DNA from: Undibacterium hunanense
GTDB taxonomy: Bacteria; Pseudomonadota; Gammaproteobacteria; Burkholderiales; Burkholderiaceae_D
Assembly (NCBI RefSeq): GCF_014284335.1
Contig: NZ_JACOGF010000013.1
Location: 1 to 64,000, forward strand
Length of the DNA stretch: 64,000 nucleotides
Reading direction: 5' to 3'
Shown here: positions 48,395 to 57,671 of the stretch, piece after piece
How the letters are laid out: each line of letters opens with the position of its first letter
Position numbering within the stretch: the first letter of the stretch is position 1
Position numbers and translations under genes: made by a program
The notes under the pieces: model-generated
Told to the model about the DNA's origin: nothing
The model's database searches: none
The model's input: only the letters and a program-made list of their open reading frames with translations

Positions 48395-48871
48395 TTATTG
48401 TGAATTAAGGGATTTTTTTAAAATTTGAAATTTTTCCACGCTACCGACACGGTCAACCGGCAAAAGTGTTTGGATGCAAAAGTTTAAGTTTGTGGTCAAT
48501 GATTGACGTAATTCATTTGAGAAATGATATTTCTCCTTAATTCGCATGTCGATGAATCTCGGTACATATACATGGCTACATTTTTTCAAATTAGATGTAT
48601 ATCTTTCAGCGAGATCCAGGTCTACAGGGTGACAATTTGCTGAGCCCATATAGAAATTAAATAGCTGCTCTTCGATTTCAGAATTTGATTTTAAATTCTG
48701 AAGTAGCCATGCCTCCACTTTCGGTGTCGAAAACCCTTGCATTCCATTTCCACATTTTTCAATAGCCGTACCTAGAGAACTTATTTCTCCTTGAGCTGCG
48801 GCTATTGCCAACCATGTATTGGCTACACTGTACCTTTCGTTCATTCCTTCACGAATATACATTACGACCAT
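48395..48871 (-). CDS. Possible truncated gene next to the IS21 element
   Basis: A 158-residue frame begins internally: it is open for seven codons upstream of its first ATG and then ends at a stop codon just inside the IS21-end sequence. Its start (ERYSVANTWLAIAAAQGE) resembles a Sel1-type helical repeat, so the N-terminal part of a longer Sel1-like protein may have been removed when the element inserted. No ribosome site is seen. It could still be expressed from the internal ATG. Confidence 0.5.
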   Translation of the reverse strand: MVVMYIREGMNERYSVANTWLAIAAAQGEISSLGTAIEKCGNGMQGFSTPKVEAWLLQNLKSNSEIEEQLFNFYMGSANCHPVDLDLAERYTSNLKKCSHVYVPRFIDMRIKEKYHFSNELRQSLTTNLNFCIQTLLPVDRVGSVEKFQILKKSLNSQ

Positions 48872-49057
48872 TGCGTGGATATCTGCGTATTCTCACCAAA
48901 AAAGCCACCTTTTCGCACCTAAAATTAGCCATAGATTGGCATTTTAAGGTAGCCACATTTTGGTATGTCAAAGCCGCCACCAATTCTCAAAGGAACGTAG
49001 CCGCCAATTCTCATGTAGGTAGCCAGGGCATTTATAATGCCTTTGATGTTAAACAAA

Positions 49058-49081
49058 AAAAAGGACCCGAAGGTCCTTTTT
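49058..49081 (-). terminator. Terminator after istB
   Basis: A short stem AAAAAGGACC (minus strand) with GGTCCTTTTT-type partner, 49058-49066 with 49072-49081, ends in a T tract on the minus strand just past the istB stop. Confidence 0.75.
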
Positions 49082-49096
49082 GCATGCGATCGAAAA

Positions 49097-49852
49097 CTAT
49101 TTCTGCGCAGATTTTTTTTCCTTAACCGTTTTTCCTCGCATAGTTTCGCCTCGTAGTTTTACATACTGCGAACTGTGAACAAGTCGGTCTAGAATGGCAT
49201 CAGCAATTGTTTTATTGCCAATGTAATCATGCCAAAGCTCCAACGGAATTTGGCTAGTGATGATAGTCGACCGAGATCCAACTCTGGAATCGACCAATTC
49301 CATAAGATCACCTTGTGATTGGTCGGGAACCGGTGCAAGTCCCCAGTCGTCGATAATGAGTAAATCATACTTGGCTAATTGATTGAGTCGCTTCACAAAT
49401 GTTCCTGTAGCGCGCGCTGCAAATAGGTCGTCTAGCAATAAAGGCAAGCGTACAAAATATACACTCATTCCCTGACGGCAAACTTGATTTCCAAGCGCGC
49501 AAGACAACCATGATTTTCCAGTGCCAGTTGGACCCGCAAAGATTACGTTTATGTTCTGCCGAACCCAATCCCCATTTGACAAACTCAGCATAAGAGGTTT
49601 ATCTAAATTTCTAGGTTGCGCATAGTCGATGTCCTCAACACATGCGCTCGTGTGTTTTAATTTTGCATTTCTTAGCAGTGCAGTAAGCCGCTTGTTGCTG
49701 CGGTAGGTGGTTTCATAATCCACCAAACCTCCAATGCGGTCTTCGAAACTCAAATTTCGAGCACTTGGATTTGGAAGTTGACGCTCGAGTTCTTCTGCCA
49801 TTCCAAAGAGCTTTAACTCTTTTAATTTTTCCAGCGTTTGATTGATTAGCAT
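49097..49852 (-). CDS. istB: IS21 helper ATPase IstB
   Basis: The 251-residue AAA+ ATPase has the DnaC/IstB pattern: GPTGTGKSWLSCALG (Walker A near residue 109), DLLIIDDWGLAP (Walker B near 167) and a C-terminal LVHSSQYVKLRGETMRG arginine segment. IstB helps IstA choose and activate the target DNA. Its start codon overlaps the istA stop codon. Confidence 0.94.
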   Translation of the reverse strand: MLINQTLEKLKELKLFGMAEELERQLPNPSARNLSFEDRIGGLVDYETTYRSNKRLTALLRNAKLKHTSACVEDIDYAQPRNLDKPLMLSLSNGDWVRQNINVIFAGPTGTGKSWLSCALGNQVCRQGMSVYFVRLPLLLDDLFAARATGTFVKRLNQLAKYDLLIIDDWGLAPVPDQSQGDLMELVDSRVGSRSTIITSQIPLELWHDYIGNKTIADAILDRLVHSSQYVKLRGETMRGKTVKEKKSAQK

Positions 49853-51417
49853 TATTCGCTTTCTAGGCTTAGAATATTTTTATAGTAATTTTGACCGCGC
49901 AGATTTTCATGGTCTGTCGCCGTTGTCATGGATTTTGACTCATTCACCGGATTGGATTCGTCAATTTTGCTATCAAGGTTTCGAGACAAGATTGTTTTGA
50001 TCCCATCGGTGGACATTGCGCCGCATGCTAAGGCATATCTGCAAGCTGCGTTGAGTCTGACATTGCCATATTCAAGTGCGATTTTTTTAAAAGCCCCTTG
50101 CACACGATAACCAACGTTTCTGTTGTTGACTTTTAGAAGTTGATGACGCATGAATTGCTCAACATGTTCTCCAAGTCCTGCGGCCCATTTGAGACAATCT
50201 TCAACGTTCCAGCCATCGAAAATTTTATGTTGAGGTGGTTGATGATTCCTATCGGTTGTTTTCCCTCCCTTTATTTGTGACTTGTCGTGACTTGCGATTC
50301 GTTTGCCTTTGTAAATAATTTCAATTTTTTTTTCGGTCGCCCTGATCGACATTTCTAAGTTTCGATAGGTATATGGCACACTGTAATAATGGTCATTGCA
50401 ATTGACGTGATAATCCTCGCCAGCCCTGGAGATGGTCCAAATTGCGAATTCGTATTTGCTATCTGGCAGGCTTCGCAACGTTGGCTTTTCGATTTCCTGC
50501 CAGTTAGAATACCGCGACCCTGGAAGCTGTTTAAATGGACGATGATTCATGTCTTCTAGCAACAGTGCAATTTCTGCATTGAGCTCTTCGAGCGAAAAAA
50601 ACACTCTTTTTCGAAGCACAAACAAAATCCATCGCGTAATTATTTGCACCGTTAGCTCTACTCCGCCTTTGTCACGCGGCTTATAGGCTCGCGCAGCCAA
50701 TGGGTGAATGTGATAGTGCCTACAAAGCGCCTTGTAAGATTCATTAATCAGGGGCGTGTATAAGCTGGTCTTGATAACAGCAGATTTCAGATTGTCATGA
50801 ATAACTAGCTCGGGAGTGCCGGCGAAATATTCAAACATTCGCACATGAGACCCGAGCCAATCTTCAAGGCGCTGGGATTCTGATGCTTCGCAAAAAGTGT
50901 AATTTGAGGAACCTAACATCCCGACAAATATCTGCACATTCCGCGTAACACCAGTTTTCGGGTTGGTAATTTTCATGGTTTGCCCTGCATAATCAACCAT
51001 GCATATTTCGCCGGCGATTCTGGTTCTACGAAGACTTAATTTGAGCGTTTTTTTATACTGTTTGTACTGCCTGCAAAAAGCACTATAAGAAATAAGATGA
51101 CTTTTATTTTGATCAGTCACTAACTCCCGGTACATTTGAGAACGTGTAAAACCCTTTTTCTTCGATTCAACATGGACAAGCGCGTATTCAATTTCCGGAT
51201 CAGGGCGGTTATTTTTATTCGCGCTCTTTGGAAATAAATTTAATTTCAGTTGATCGTCATAAAGATCGATTGGCAGCGGCCAGGGTAGTTGCGCGAGTTG
51301 AAATCTCGTTAGGTAATCGGCTACGGTTTTTCGCGCAACATTGCATATGACGGCAGTGACGCGCTGAGATTTTTTTTGATCAAGGAGGCAATGCAAGACG
51401 TCACGTATTTTTTGCAT
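49852..51417 (-). CDS. istA: IS21 transposase IstA
   Basis: The 521-residue transposase starts with a helix-turn-helix region (MQKIRDVLHCLLDQKKSQRVTAVICNVARKTVADYL), then an RNase H-like core with Asp in VDYAGQTMKI (near 140), HDNLKSAVIK (near 212) and a Glu around KGGVELTVQI. It joins the element ends to the target. It appears full length and undamaged, so the element may still be active if both ends survive. Confidence 0.93.
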   Translation of the reverse strand: MQKIRDVLHCLLDQKKSQRVTAVICNVARKTVADYLTRFQLAQLPWPLPIDLYDDQLKLNLFPKSANKNNRPDPEIEYALVHVESKKKGFTRSQMYRELVTDQNKSHLISYSAFCRQYKQYKKTLKLSLRRTRIAGEICMVDYAGQTMKITNPKTGVTRNVQIFVGMLGSSNYTFCEASESQRLEDWLGSHVRMFEYFAGTPELVIHDNLKSAVIKTSLYTPLINESYKALCRHYHIHPLAARAYKPRDKGGVELTVQIITRWILFVLRKRVFFSLEELNAEIALLLEDMNHRPFKQLPGSRYSNWQEIEKPTLRSLPDSKYEFAIWTISRAGEDYHVNCNDHYYSVPYTYRNLEMSIRATEKKIEIIYKGKRIASHDKSQIKGGKTTDRNHQPPQHKIFDGWNVEDCLKWAAGLGEHVEQFMRHQLLKVNNRNVGYRVQGAFKKIALEYGNVRLNAACRYALACGAMSTDGIKTILSRNLDSKIDESNPVNESKSMTTATDHENLRGQNYYKNILSLESE

Positions 51418-51656
51418 CTATATCCTCTTTTTGTATCTTATGTCTGCCTGTTGCCAGCAATCGTTGGCAAGTATGTTTTTTCACAAAAAATCCTTTGCAT
51501 AGATTAATTTTTGAGGGCGCGACCCCTCCCAGACATGAAGTCCAGTTTAAGAAATTTTTGGGGACGTAGAAAGGCAGGCTCACACACCGCTTGACAGCTC
51601 AGCATGTAAGTTGTAGAGTGAGATCAAAACCCGTCAAAGTTTTTGAAGTCCCACTG

Positions 51657-51684
51657 AAAACCCCAGTTCGCCAACTGGGGTTTT
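51657..51684. terminator. Bidirectional terminator after the XRE gene
   Basis: The perfect 12-bp stem AAAACCCCAGTT (51657-51668) pairs with 51673-51684 around a CGCC loop, with T and A tracts on both sides. It lies between the IS21 region and the XRE regulator gene. Confidence 0.88.
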
Positions 51685-51709
51685 CTTTTTAGCCTCTCAG
51701 TTTTTCAAG

Positions 51710-52099
51710 TTATGAGGCTGGCATTTTTTTATCCTTCCAATTTTTACACGCGTTTATCAAAATCTGCTCTATTGCCACCAAGTCTTCATCTCCTAGTTTT
51801 GTTATATTTGCTGCAACTTGATTGATGGTCTTAAGATGCGTCATGCCCACGTCAACGGGCATCTTTATTGTTCTTTGAGAGTCCTGTGCATATAAAATAA
51901 ATTGTGCCGCTTCGTTCTCTGTCATTGAGAGTGCATCAGTCAATTTCTTTAGAAAAATATAATCTGCAGGTGTGCTAATTCCCTGTTCGATTCGCCAAAG
52001 GTATGGGGCGGTGCAATGGGCGAGCTTCGCCATCTCGCGCAAGGAAAGCTTGGCTTCGAGTCTTTTTCTTTTTAATTCTGTGCCTACTTTTGTTTGCAT
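51710..52099 (-). CDS. XRE-family regulator
   Basis: A 129-residue protein with an N-terminal HTH of the Cro/XRE type, residues ~5-60, including LSLREMAKLAHCTAPYLWRIEQGISTPA. The C-terminal half is a helical region that could pair dimers. It lies at the downstream end of the minus-strand defence-like genes and could regulate them. The start follows an AAGGAG-like site. Confidence 0.88.
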   Translation of the reverse strand: MQTKVGTELKRKRLEAKLSLREMAKLAHCTAPYLWRIEQGISTPADYIFLKKLTDALSMTENEAAQFILYAQDSQRTIKMPVDVGMTHLKTINQVAANITKLGDEDLVAIEQILINACKNWKDKKMPAS

Positions 52100-52270
52100 A
52101 TGAAGGAGTAAATGTATTTAGGCAACATCATGCACTAAATCAGCGGTTACTTCAACTGGTTACATTAAAATATCTTTTAAAATCAAATACTTAGGAATAA
52201 GAAAAAAAATTTAATTTTCTTTGCGAAATCATTGAATTCCCACATTTTCTAATCAAATTTTCGTTTTCAC

Positions 52271-52428
52271 TCAAGATTGTCGTATGGATTCATGGCATTC
52301 GCAGCAATGTCACGTAACGGTTCATAGCGTCGAAAAATAATGTGTTAGATACCAGGTCGTCTGGCGATCTCACGAAATGGAACCTGGTCACGAATGTGCC
52401 AGTATCGAATAAGACCCAGTAATGCCAC
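52271..52428 (-). pseudogene. Decayed IstA N-terminal fragment of another IS21 element
   Basis: Read on the minus strand, this gives VALLGLIRYWHIRDQVPFRE IARRPGI, a stop, then HIIFRRYEPLRDIAANAMNP and a stop. The first part resembles the HTH region of a different IS21 transposase (RYWHIRDQVPxREIARRTG). It is a relic from an earlier insertion, unlike the complete istA at 49852-51417. It lies between the XRE and Shedu genes. Confidence 0.65.
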
Positions 52429-52496
52429 GTCCTACCCATCAAGATAAGTAGTATGGTGAGCTAAACGTGATTCAATTTTCAGTGCAAATCAACAAC

Positions 52497-53744
52497 CTAT
52501 CGACCAGCTTTGAATTGTTGAATCACGAACTGTAGTCGTCGCAGTAGATCATCATAGGTTATAACGTCAATGATATTCTTATTCTGCCTACGGAAAATTT
52601 CGAAATCACGTCGCTGCGCATCAGTCAGTTCGTGATCCCGCCCCATAATGATAATGCCGCACGGGTTAGTAATCTTGATCCGCAATCCAAGTGGCAACCT
52701 GTCTGCGTACTTTTTCGTCAGATAATTTTCGCCAGCCATTCCCCACCGACAAAGATGGAAGATATATTTCTCTACCTGCATTATCGAACCGGTGAGTTCT
52801 CGAAGCGGAATATGATTTCCTCTATAATGTGCGTCTGTCATCACACATTTTCTGAGTGGCTTCTTAATCTCAATGACATCTATGTTACCCGTCGCGTCAA
52901 CAAGCATTATGTCTAATTGTTTGTCGGTATTGTTTCCTGGATCGTTGAGTGGCACCGACTTAAACGCCGCGATGTATTTTGAGTTTAAAAGGCGTACTAT
53001 ATCTAATATTTGTTTTTGCCAAACGTGTTCGGAATAACCGTCTTCGGATTCAAGCATGTCTTGCAATTGGGAATATAAAAACTCAAACTTGGCGACTTCC
53101 GCCTCACGAAATCGTCGAATGTAATTCTTTGGCTGCGTCTTTATGCGTTTCTCCAAATAGTTACTAAGCATTAGCTCGGCGTCTACCGACGCATCGGTGT
53201 ACTGACGGAGCACTGCGCTAACCCTAGCGGCGACGTAACGCTTTAGCTCATAGCCAGTCGGGAACTGCTGGACGAGCCGTTCGTACTCTGCGACGGGAAT
53301 AGCATCAGGAGCCTCCCCACCAATAACGATGCGACTGGGCATTAGTTTTGCGGCGACACGGAGGATAGAGGTTTGCGCCTCGGTGCTAAACCATTTCCAC
53401 GTTGGCTCTGCACTGCACGCGATCAATATGGGTATCTCAATGTCTAGGATATCGGAGTCAAATACGAAATAATTATCGACGGCAGTGGCAACCGTAAATC
53501 GCATTACGTAGTCATCCATTAAAGATGGATGGTCATCGTCGACCTGAGACCTTGCATTGAGTTCATCCAGATAGGCTTGCGCAAAATTTGCTCTGGTCAA
53601 ATGATACGTGCCCTTGATGAACAGCTCTTCTCCACGATTGAACTTACTGTGGACCCAGGAGTCATCATCCCTAGGACGATATAACAAATGAAGCTCATCT
53701 CCCGAAGCTTCAAATTCGACAGCCAATTTAGTCATATCGATCAA
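52497..53744 (-). CDS. sduA: Shedu-family (SduA, DUF4263) antiphage nuclease
   Basis: The 415-residue protein has the Shedu nuclease signature in its C-terminal half: WQKQIL near 242-247, Asp278 in QLDIMLV, Glu292 and Lys294 in VIEIKKP (the D-(D/E)xK catalytic pair), then LTGSIMQVEKYIFHLC with Gln323. Shedu acts as a single-gene defence with a PD-(D/E)xK-type nuclease and an N-terminal regulatory part. The N-terminal ~230 residues vary between members and here show no known domain. It is followed by the PLD-fold gene upstream in the same direction, 161 bases apart. Confidence 0.9.
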   Translation of the reverse strand: MIDMTKLAVEFEASGDELHLLYRPRDDDSWVHSKFNRGEELFIKGTYHLTRANFAQAYLDELNARSQVDDDHPSLMDDYVMRFTVATAVDNYFVFDSDILDIEIPILIACSAEPTWKWFSTEAQTSILRVAAKLMPSRIVIGGEAPDAIPVAEYERLVQQFPTGYELKRYVAARVSAVLRQYTDASVDAELMLSNYLEKRIKTQPKNYIRRFREAEVAKFEFLYSQLQDMLESEDGYSEHVWQKQILDIVRLLNSKYIAAFKSVPLNDPGNNTDKQLDIMLVDATGNIDVIEIKKPLRKCVMTDAHYRGNHIPLRELTGSIMQVEKYIFHLCRWGMAGENYLTKKYADRLPLGLRIKITNPCGIIIMGRDHELTDAQRRDFEIFRRQNKNIIDVITYDDLLRRLQFVIQQFKAGR

Positions 53745-53905
53745 TTAGTTTAGTAAAGGTCTGCACTCGCAAACCGAAATAAGAATGACAGTTTGTTGCG
53801 GCCGAACCCGGTCAATGCCATGCAGCTTGAAACCTTGTTCAACTATAAGTTACACACTGTCACGCCAAGTGCTGTCGCCGTTTACTTACTTTTTCAAGTG
53901 GTTGC

Positions 53906-55111
53906 TCATTCCTTCTTTGCTCTCTCTTCATAGAAGATGGCATCCAGCATAGCCGCACGAGCATGCCAAGCCTTTCGCTCCAGGAGGCCTGAAGGCTCAG
54001 GTGACTGCCACCACGGCGACTGCATGAGACGAACAATCACTTCTTCCCAATATTGCTCATAGTTAAGCTTGTCGGTCCTTGTTATTCCTACGTCTGCAGC
54101 AAGCTTTCGCATGTTTTGGGCATCCACACACAAAAATACATCAGGACGCTTCATGGCAAGGAGCCTGGTCGCCGTTGCAAGACCATCCTTCCCGTTTGGA
54201 TACGCCTTCAGGTACCGCTCAATATAGGCGTCATAGTGCCTTCTGCCGATGTCCCCCTTAAGCGGAATCTCATCAAGTGCAAGTGAATAAGCTTCGTTCC
54301 CAGAATTGATCAGCCCAGCGAAAGTTCCGGCCCCTTTCATGCTGCCAAACCATGGCCAGTTCTTAATTACCGTCACCTTACTTGGAAGCCCTGCAATCCC
54401 TTTTCGTACTGCAAGATCCATGTCATTGAAATGGTCGTAGGTCTGGAAATATTCCCGAATCTCTTCAATGAATGAAAGCCGCTCCTTGAATCCGTGATAT
54501 CGATCCTTTTTGACTTCTGCTAGGTAGTCTTGCCAGCCCATCGACATCACTTGGGAATGGACTGCTGGTTTAGTAGTGGCTTTATCTCCGTAGATGTCAG
54601 CCACTTTTTTCAGTTCAAGTGTTTTAAGGCTCCACAACTTTCGATAACTATCAGCTTCATTTTGATCGATTGTCTGAGCGCAACTCCAATATTGATCAAT
54701 GACCTCAGCTATATCCTGCTTCAAATTGGTACTGCCGTCACGGCTGGTAATCAGAACCGATAGCTCTGAATTTTTCGTCAAAGCACCGACAGTAAGGTTC
54801 GGACTTCCAATGACAACTTCCCATCCGTCGTTGCTCCAGAAGAGATAGACCTTAGGGTGAAATACTCCATTAGGTTGAAGCTTAAATTTTACCTTTGACG
54901 ACCCCACGAACTGATCAAGAACGTCGGGGTGTGTTTGGTAGAAATGCGTGCCAATGACGGCTTGAACAATTTGATCCTTATGCATCACCAATGATTTAAA
55001 GACTTCAGTGTCAGAGGAGGCCCATGCAGTGGCAATGGAGATGCAAGGATATTCTTCTACAAGCCGTTTCAGTTGTTGCCTTAGTATCGCGTTGGTACTG
55101 ATAAGTTTCAT
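53906..55111 (-). CDS. Phospholipase-D-fold protein, likely nuclease
   Basis: A 401-residue protein. An N-terminal PLD domain has a single HxK motif, FHPKVYLF with His85 and Lys87, then GSPNLTVGALTKNSEL with Asn105 and Glu116, the usual partners. One HxK per chain means a dimer would form the active site, as in BfiI-type nucleases. The C-terminal half (residues ~200-400) is alpha-rich with no recognised domain and could bind DNA or ligand. Located in a defence island, it may be a restriction-like nuclease; this is inference. Confidence 0.75.
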   Translation of the reverse strand: MKLISTNAILRQQLKRLVEEYPCISIATAWASSDTEVFKSLVMHKDQIVQAVIGTHFYQTHPDVLDQFVGSSKVKFKLQPNGVFHPKVYLFWSNDGWEVVIGSPNLTVGALTKNSELSVLITSRDGSTNLKQDIAEVIDQYWSCAQTIDQNEADSYRKLWSLKTLELKKVADIYGDKATTKPAVHSQVMSMGWQDYLAEVKKDRYHGFKERLSFIEEIREYFQTYDHFNDMDLAVRKGIAGLPSKVTVIKNWPWFGSMKGAGTFAGLINSGNEAYSLALDEIPLKGDIGRRHYDAYIERYLKAYPNGKDGLATATRLLAMKRPDVFLCVDAQNMRKLAADVGITRTDKLNYEQYWEEVIVRLMQSPWWQSPEPSGLLERKAWHARAAMLDAIFYEERAKKE

Positions 55112-55263
55112 CTAATTCTCATATCTAGCAAGTCAAGTAATACAGCCGTTGCATGGTCATGGTCCGTCATTCTGATTTTGCTGTCAGATTAAGTTTGACC
55201 CAATGCATTTTATTAATAATGATTTTCCCATCGAATAGCAGGACGCTTCCTCTACTTTCCATC

Positions 55264-57228
55264 TCAATAATCTCTAAGTATCTTGGTCACTTTGGATTCA
55301 ACCCATGTACCAAATTCAGTTACGTGTCGCAGAACACCTACAATTTCCAAAAGCAAAAATACAAGAATTGCTGCCCCAACAAAATACTTGGTTAATCCAT
55401 CTGGCAAATGGTGTCCACGAAATATTTCTATGGCTCCCAATAGCACAAGAATTGTTGGTACGGCAGTTACAAGATGTCGAATGATTCGCGCCCAAAATCG
55501 TACCTTTCGTTCTTTTCTAAACTCACTTTCTCTTCTAAGCTCGTCCGCTGCGTGCTCAGCAGTGTCGGCACGTTGAATCACTTCTTTCATTTGTAGAAGC
55601 AACAATTCTTTTTCTTTGTCATGAACTGCACTTTGTTCATCGATAAGTTTTTCTGCGCTCTCTCTATAGGTTGCACTAACTCGTTCGACAATCTCATTCA
55701 ATGTGGAAGCATCGATTTCGTCTGATCCTTCGTTTTGCAATTCGGCATCCCTGAGCAATTTGTCCGATAATGTTGAAATAACGAGTGATGTCGCTTCGTC
55801 TGTCGTTATCCGCTTTTCATCTTGTAGGACTTTCAAATGCTTTAAAAATCTATCCCAGGTTGATTGGGATGGACGCATTGTTGCGGCACACAAGCTGATA
55901 AGCTCCCGCAATTTGAAATCCACATTTAGGTTTGGTCTCTTTAGCCATGCTATATTTGCTAGCGCACGAATATGAGCAATTGGCTCGATTCCCGATTCGT
56001 GTTCATCATCCTGCCACCAGGCAGAACCATTTTTTATAACAAGAGGGGATGTCGTCGCAAAAATTGCGTTGGTTTCCTCGATCCGCATGGACCTTTTTCC
56101 TTTACGTAGAATCAGTACGCCTGCGACACAATCCACGTCATGTACGACTCTAGGCTCTTGCTCGTCTTGACGAATTTGGTTTGCAAATCTGAGGGCCAAA
56201 GCTGATTCGTTGTATGTATATGCTGGAACACGTGAAGGAAGTGTGCGAATGCGAAGGCCGATGGATTTGATATCAGTTTCAAGAAGTGCTGCCATCTGTA
56301 CGACGTCGCCTGGGGTGTAGCGTTTTGTGAGAAAATGACGTGCCATTGGCACTTGTTTTAATGAGGATCGCCCATTCTGCGTGGCGAGCTTCTCTTGATA
56401 CATTGCCAGGATTCTGTGTATTTCTTCAATGGTTTTGTCAAACACAATGCATTCTGCGCCAACAGTTTTGAGGACGTCTATTGTTTCTCGCATAAGAATA
56501 TTTGCTGCGTCCCCTTCATAGCCAATTGCTTGACGAACCAAGGTGCTGTCGAAAACTACAGTCAAATTCTTAAACGTTTTTTGATTCGGGTTAACGTTAT
56601 TGCTAAATGCAGCATGATATAGAACTAGACCTTCAAGCATTCTCTTCAATACTATCGAGAGCGCCAAATCATTGGCAACTATTGTTGACACGAATTCAGC
56701 GACAATGCCAGCTAAAATGTCATCCTTATGGGTAAAGTTATTTGGTTGGATTGGTTCGTTCAGCAGCAAACTAACATGGGCACGTTTGATAAAGTCAATT
56801 AGTGCGTCTAGAGCAGCATCGGTATTCTCAAGTACTAATCCACGAAGAGCTGCATGCTTCAGTAGCTGTTCAGCTAATCGGTTCTGTTCAATGCTTATCG
56901 CTGCCTTATCGCTTACGATATTCTCGGCTGAATTATATTCCGTGCTTGTCTTCCAATATCTCCCTGACTCGCGTCTTAAATTTCCTTTGGATATAGCTCT
57001 TCGTAACAAGGAAGTTATTGTTTGTTGCGGCACTTTGATTCCATGCTCTTTCAATATTAAATCTTGTACATCAGCAACAGAGAAGTGATCTGATTTAATT
57101 TTAGGCAGAACGTCCATTGCAAGTGGCATGAACATTCCTAGATGGTCACTGCCTGCATCAATTTGTGCCTTTAACAAAGCTATTGTGGAAAGCCCTGAAG
57201 AGTTAACGTTCTGTACGATTTCGATCAA
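55264..57228 (-). CDS. Unrecognised membrane-anchored protein with a PIN-like core
   Basis: A 654-residue protein with four visible parts. Residues ~35-95 look like a winged helix. Residues ~222-390 have an acidic pattern like a PIN RNase: Asp227 in VVFDSTL, Glu268/Glu269 in DKTIEEI, Asp364/Asp366 in HDVDC, and a Thr-Asn (386-387) where PIN domains often have TND. Residues ~525-600 form a coiled coil. Two helices follow near the C-terminus (about 590-640). No family is recognised. It reads in the same direction as the PLD and Shedu genes, 152 bases apart, and could be a membrane-bound toxin or defence nuclease. Confidence 0.7.
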   Translation of the reverse strand: MIEIVQNVNSSGLSTIALLKAQIDAGSDHLGMFMPLAMDVLPKIKSDHFSVADVQDLILKEHGIKVPQQTITSLLRRAISKGNLRRESGRYWKTSTEYNSAENIVSDKAAISIEQNRLAEQLLKHAALRGLVLENTDAALDALIDFIKRAHVSLLLNEPIQPNNFTHKDDILAGIVAEFVSTIVANDLALSIVLKRMLEGLVLYHAAFSNNVNPNQKTFKNLTVVFDSTLVRQAIGYEGDAANILMRETIDVLKTVGAECIVFDKTIEEIHRILAMYQEKLATQNGRSSLKQVPMARHFLTKRYTPGDVVQMAALLETDIKSIGLRIRTLPSRVPAYTYNESALALRFANQIRQDEQEPRVVHDVDCVAGVLILRKGKRSMRIEETNAIFATTSPLVIKNGSAWWQDDEHESGIEPIAHIRALANIAWLKRPNLNVDFKLRELISLCAATMRPSQSTWDRFLKHLKVLQDEKRITTDEATSLVISTLSDKLLRDAELQNEGSDEIDASTLNEIVERVSATYRESAEKLIDEQSAVHDKEKELLLLQMKEVIQRADTAEHAADELRRESEFRKERKVRFWARIIRHLVTAVPTILVLLGAIEIFRGHHLPDGLTKYFVGAAILVFLLLEIVGVLRHVTEFGTWVESKVTKILRDY

Positions 57229-57275
57229 GATGCATCCCCTTTTTTTAAATCACAAAAATAGAAATAAAGATCCGA

Positions 57276-57467
57276 TTAATCAATATGATAGTGACCAGTG
57301 ACAGGCTCATTCAGAAATCGATCCGCTTCGGCCAAGTCACCGCAAACTCGAACCCTATATCCCTGATTTTGAAAAGTGGCTGCAATGCTGCGCACGCAGA
57401 ACCTCTTTCCGACGCGTGGAGCACCAGTGATCAGAATCGCACACTGACGAGAAAACTGAGCAAGCAA
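57276..57467 (-). pseudogene. Short P-loop protein fragment
   Basis: A TTG-start frame of 63 residues (open for five more upstream codons) contains ILITGAPRVGKRF, a Walker A-like loop lacking the usual Ser/Thr after GK. It has no convincing start codon or ribosome site and stops after about 60 residues. It looks like the surviving end of a larger AAA or mobile-element ATPase. Confidence 0.4.
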
Positions 57468-57671
57468 TGGATTGGGTTGTAACTAATTGAATAATATCTT
57501 GTTATTTTTTTACATAAATTACATATAAAGCTAGATATTTAAATAATTGTTAAATAGTTGCAAAAATGATCCGTTAACTTGGCATAGCGGAAAATCTCCC
57601 TCCAACCGCCTCCATTTCCAAGAAATCAACAATCGGAAATGAAGATGACATTTAATTTTTTTTTTTGCATA

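Larger units (their letters stand above)
48876..51420 (-). mobile_element. IS21-family insertion sequence
   Basis: The element carries istA and istB reading leftward, overlapping by one base, as in all IS21 members. The istB-side end shows several short repeats typical of IS21 ends: AGCCACC/AGCCACA at 48903 and 48951, AGCCGCCACCAATTCTCA at 48972-48989 and AGCCGCCAATTCTCA at 48999-49013. I could not find a matching inverted end beyond istA, so the right boundary is unknown and may be deleted. No target-site duplication could be identified. Boundaries given are approximate. Confidence 0.8.

Noticed and set aside
48900-49020. Short spaced repeats as a CRISPR array
   Set aside because: Repeats are of unequal length and spacing and belong to the IS21 end; no CRISPR array was seen anywhere in the window.
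51418-51640. Sequence beyond istA as the right end of the IS21 element
   Set aside because: I looked for a copy of the left-end repeats in inverted orientation and did not find one.
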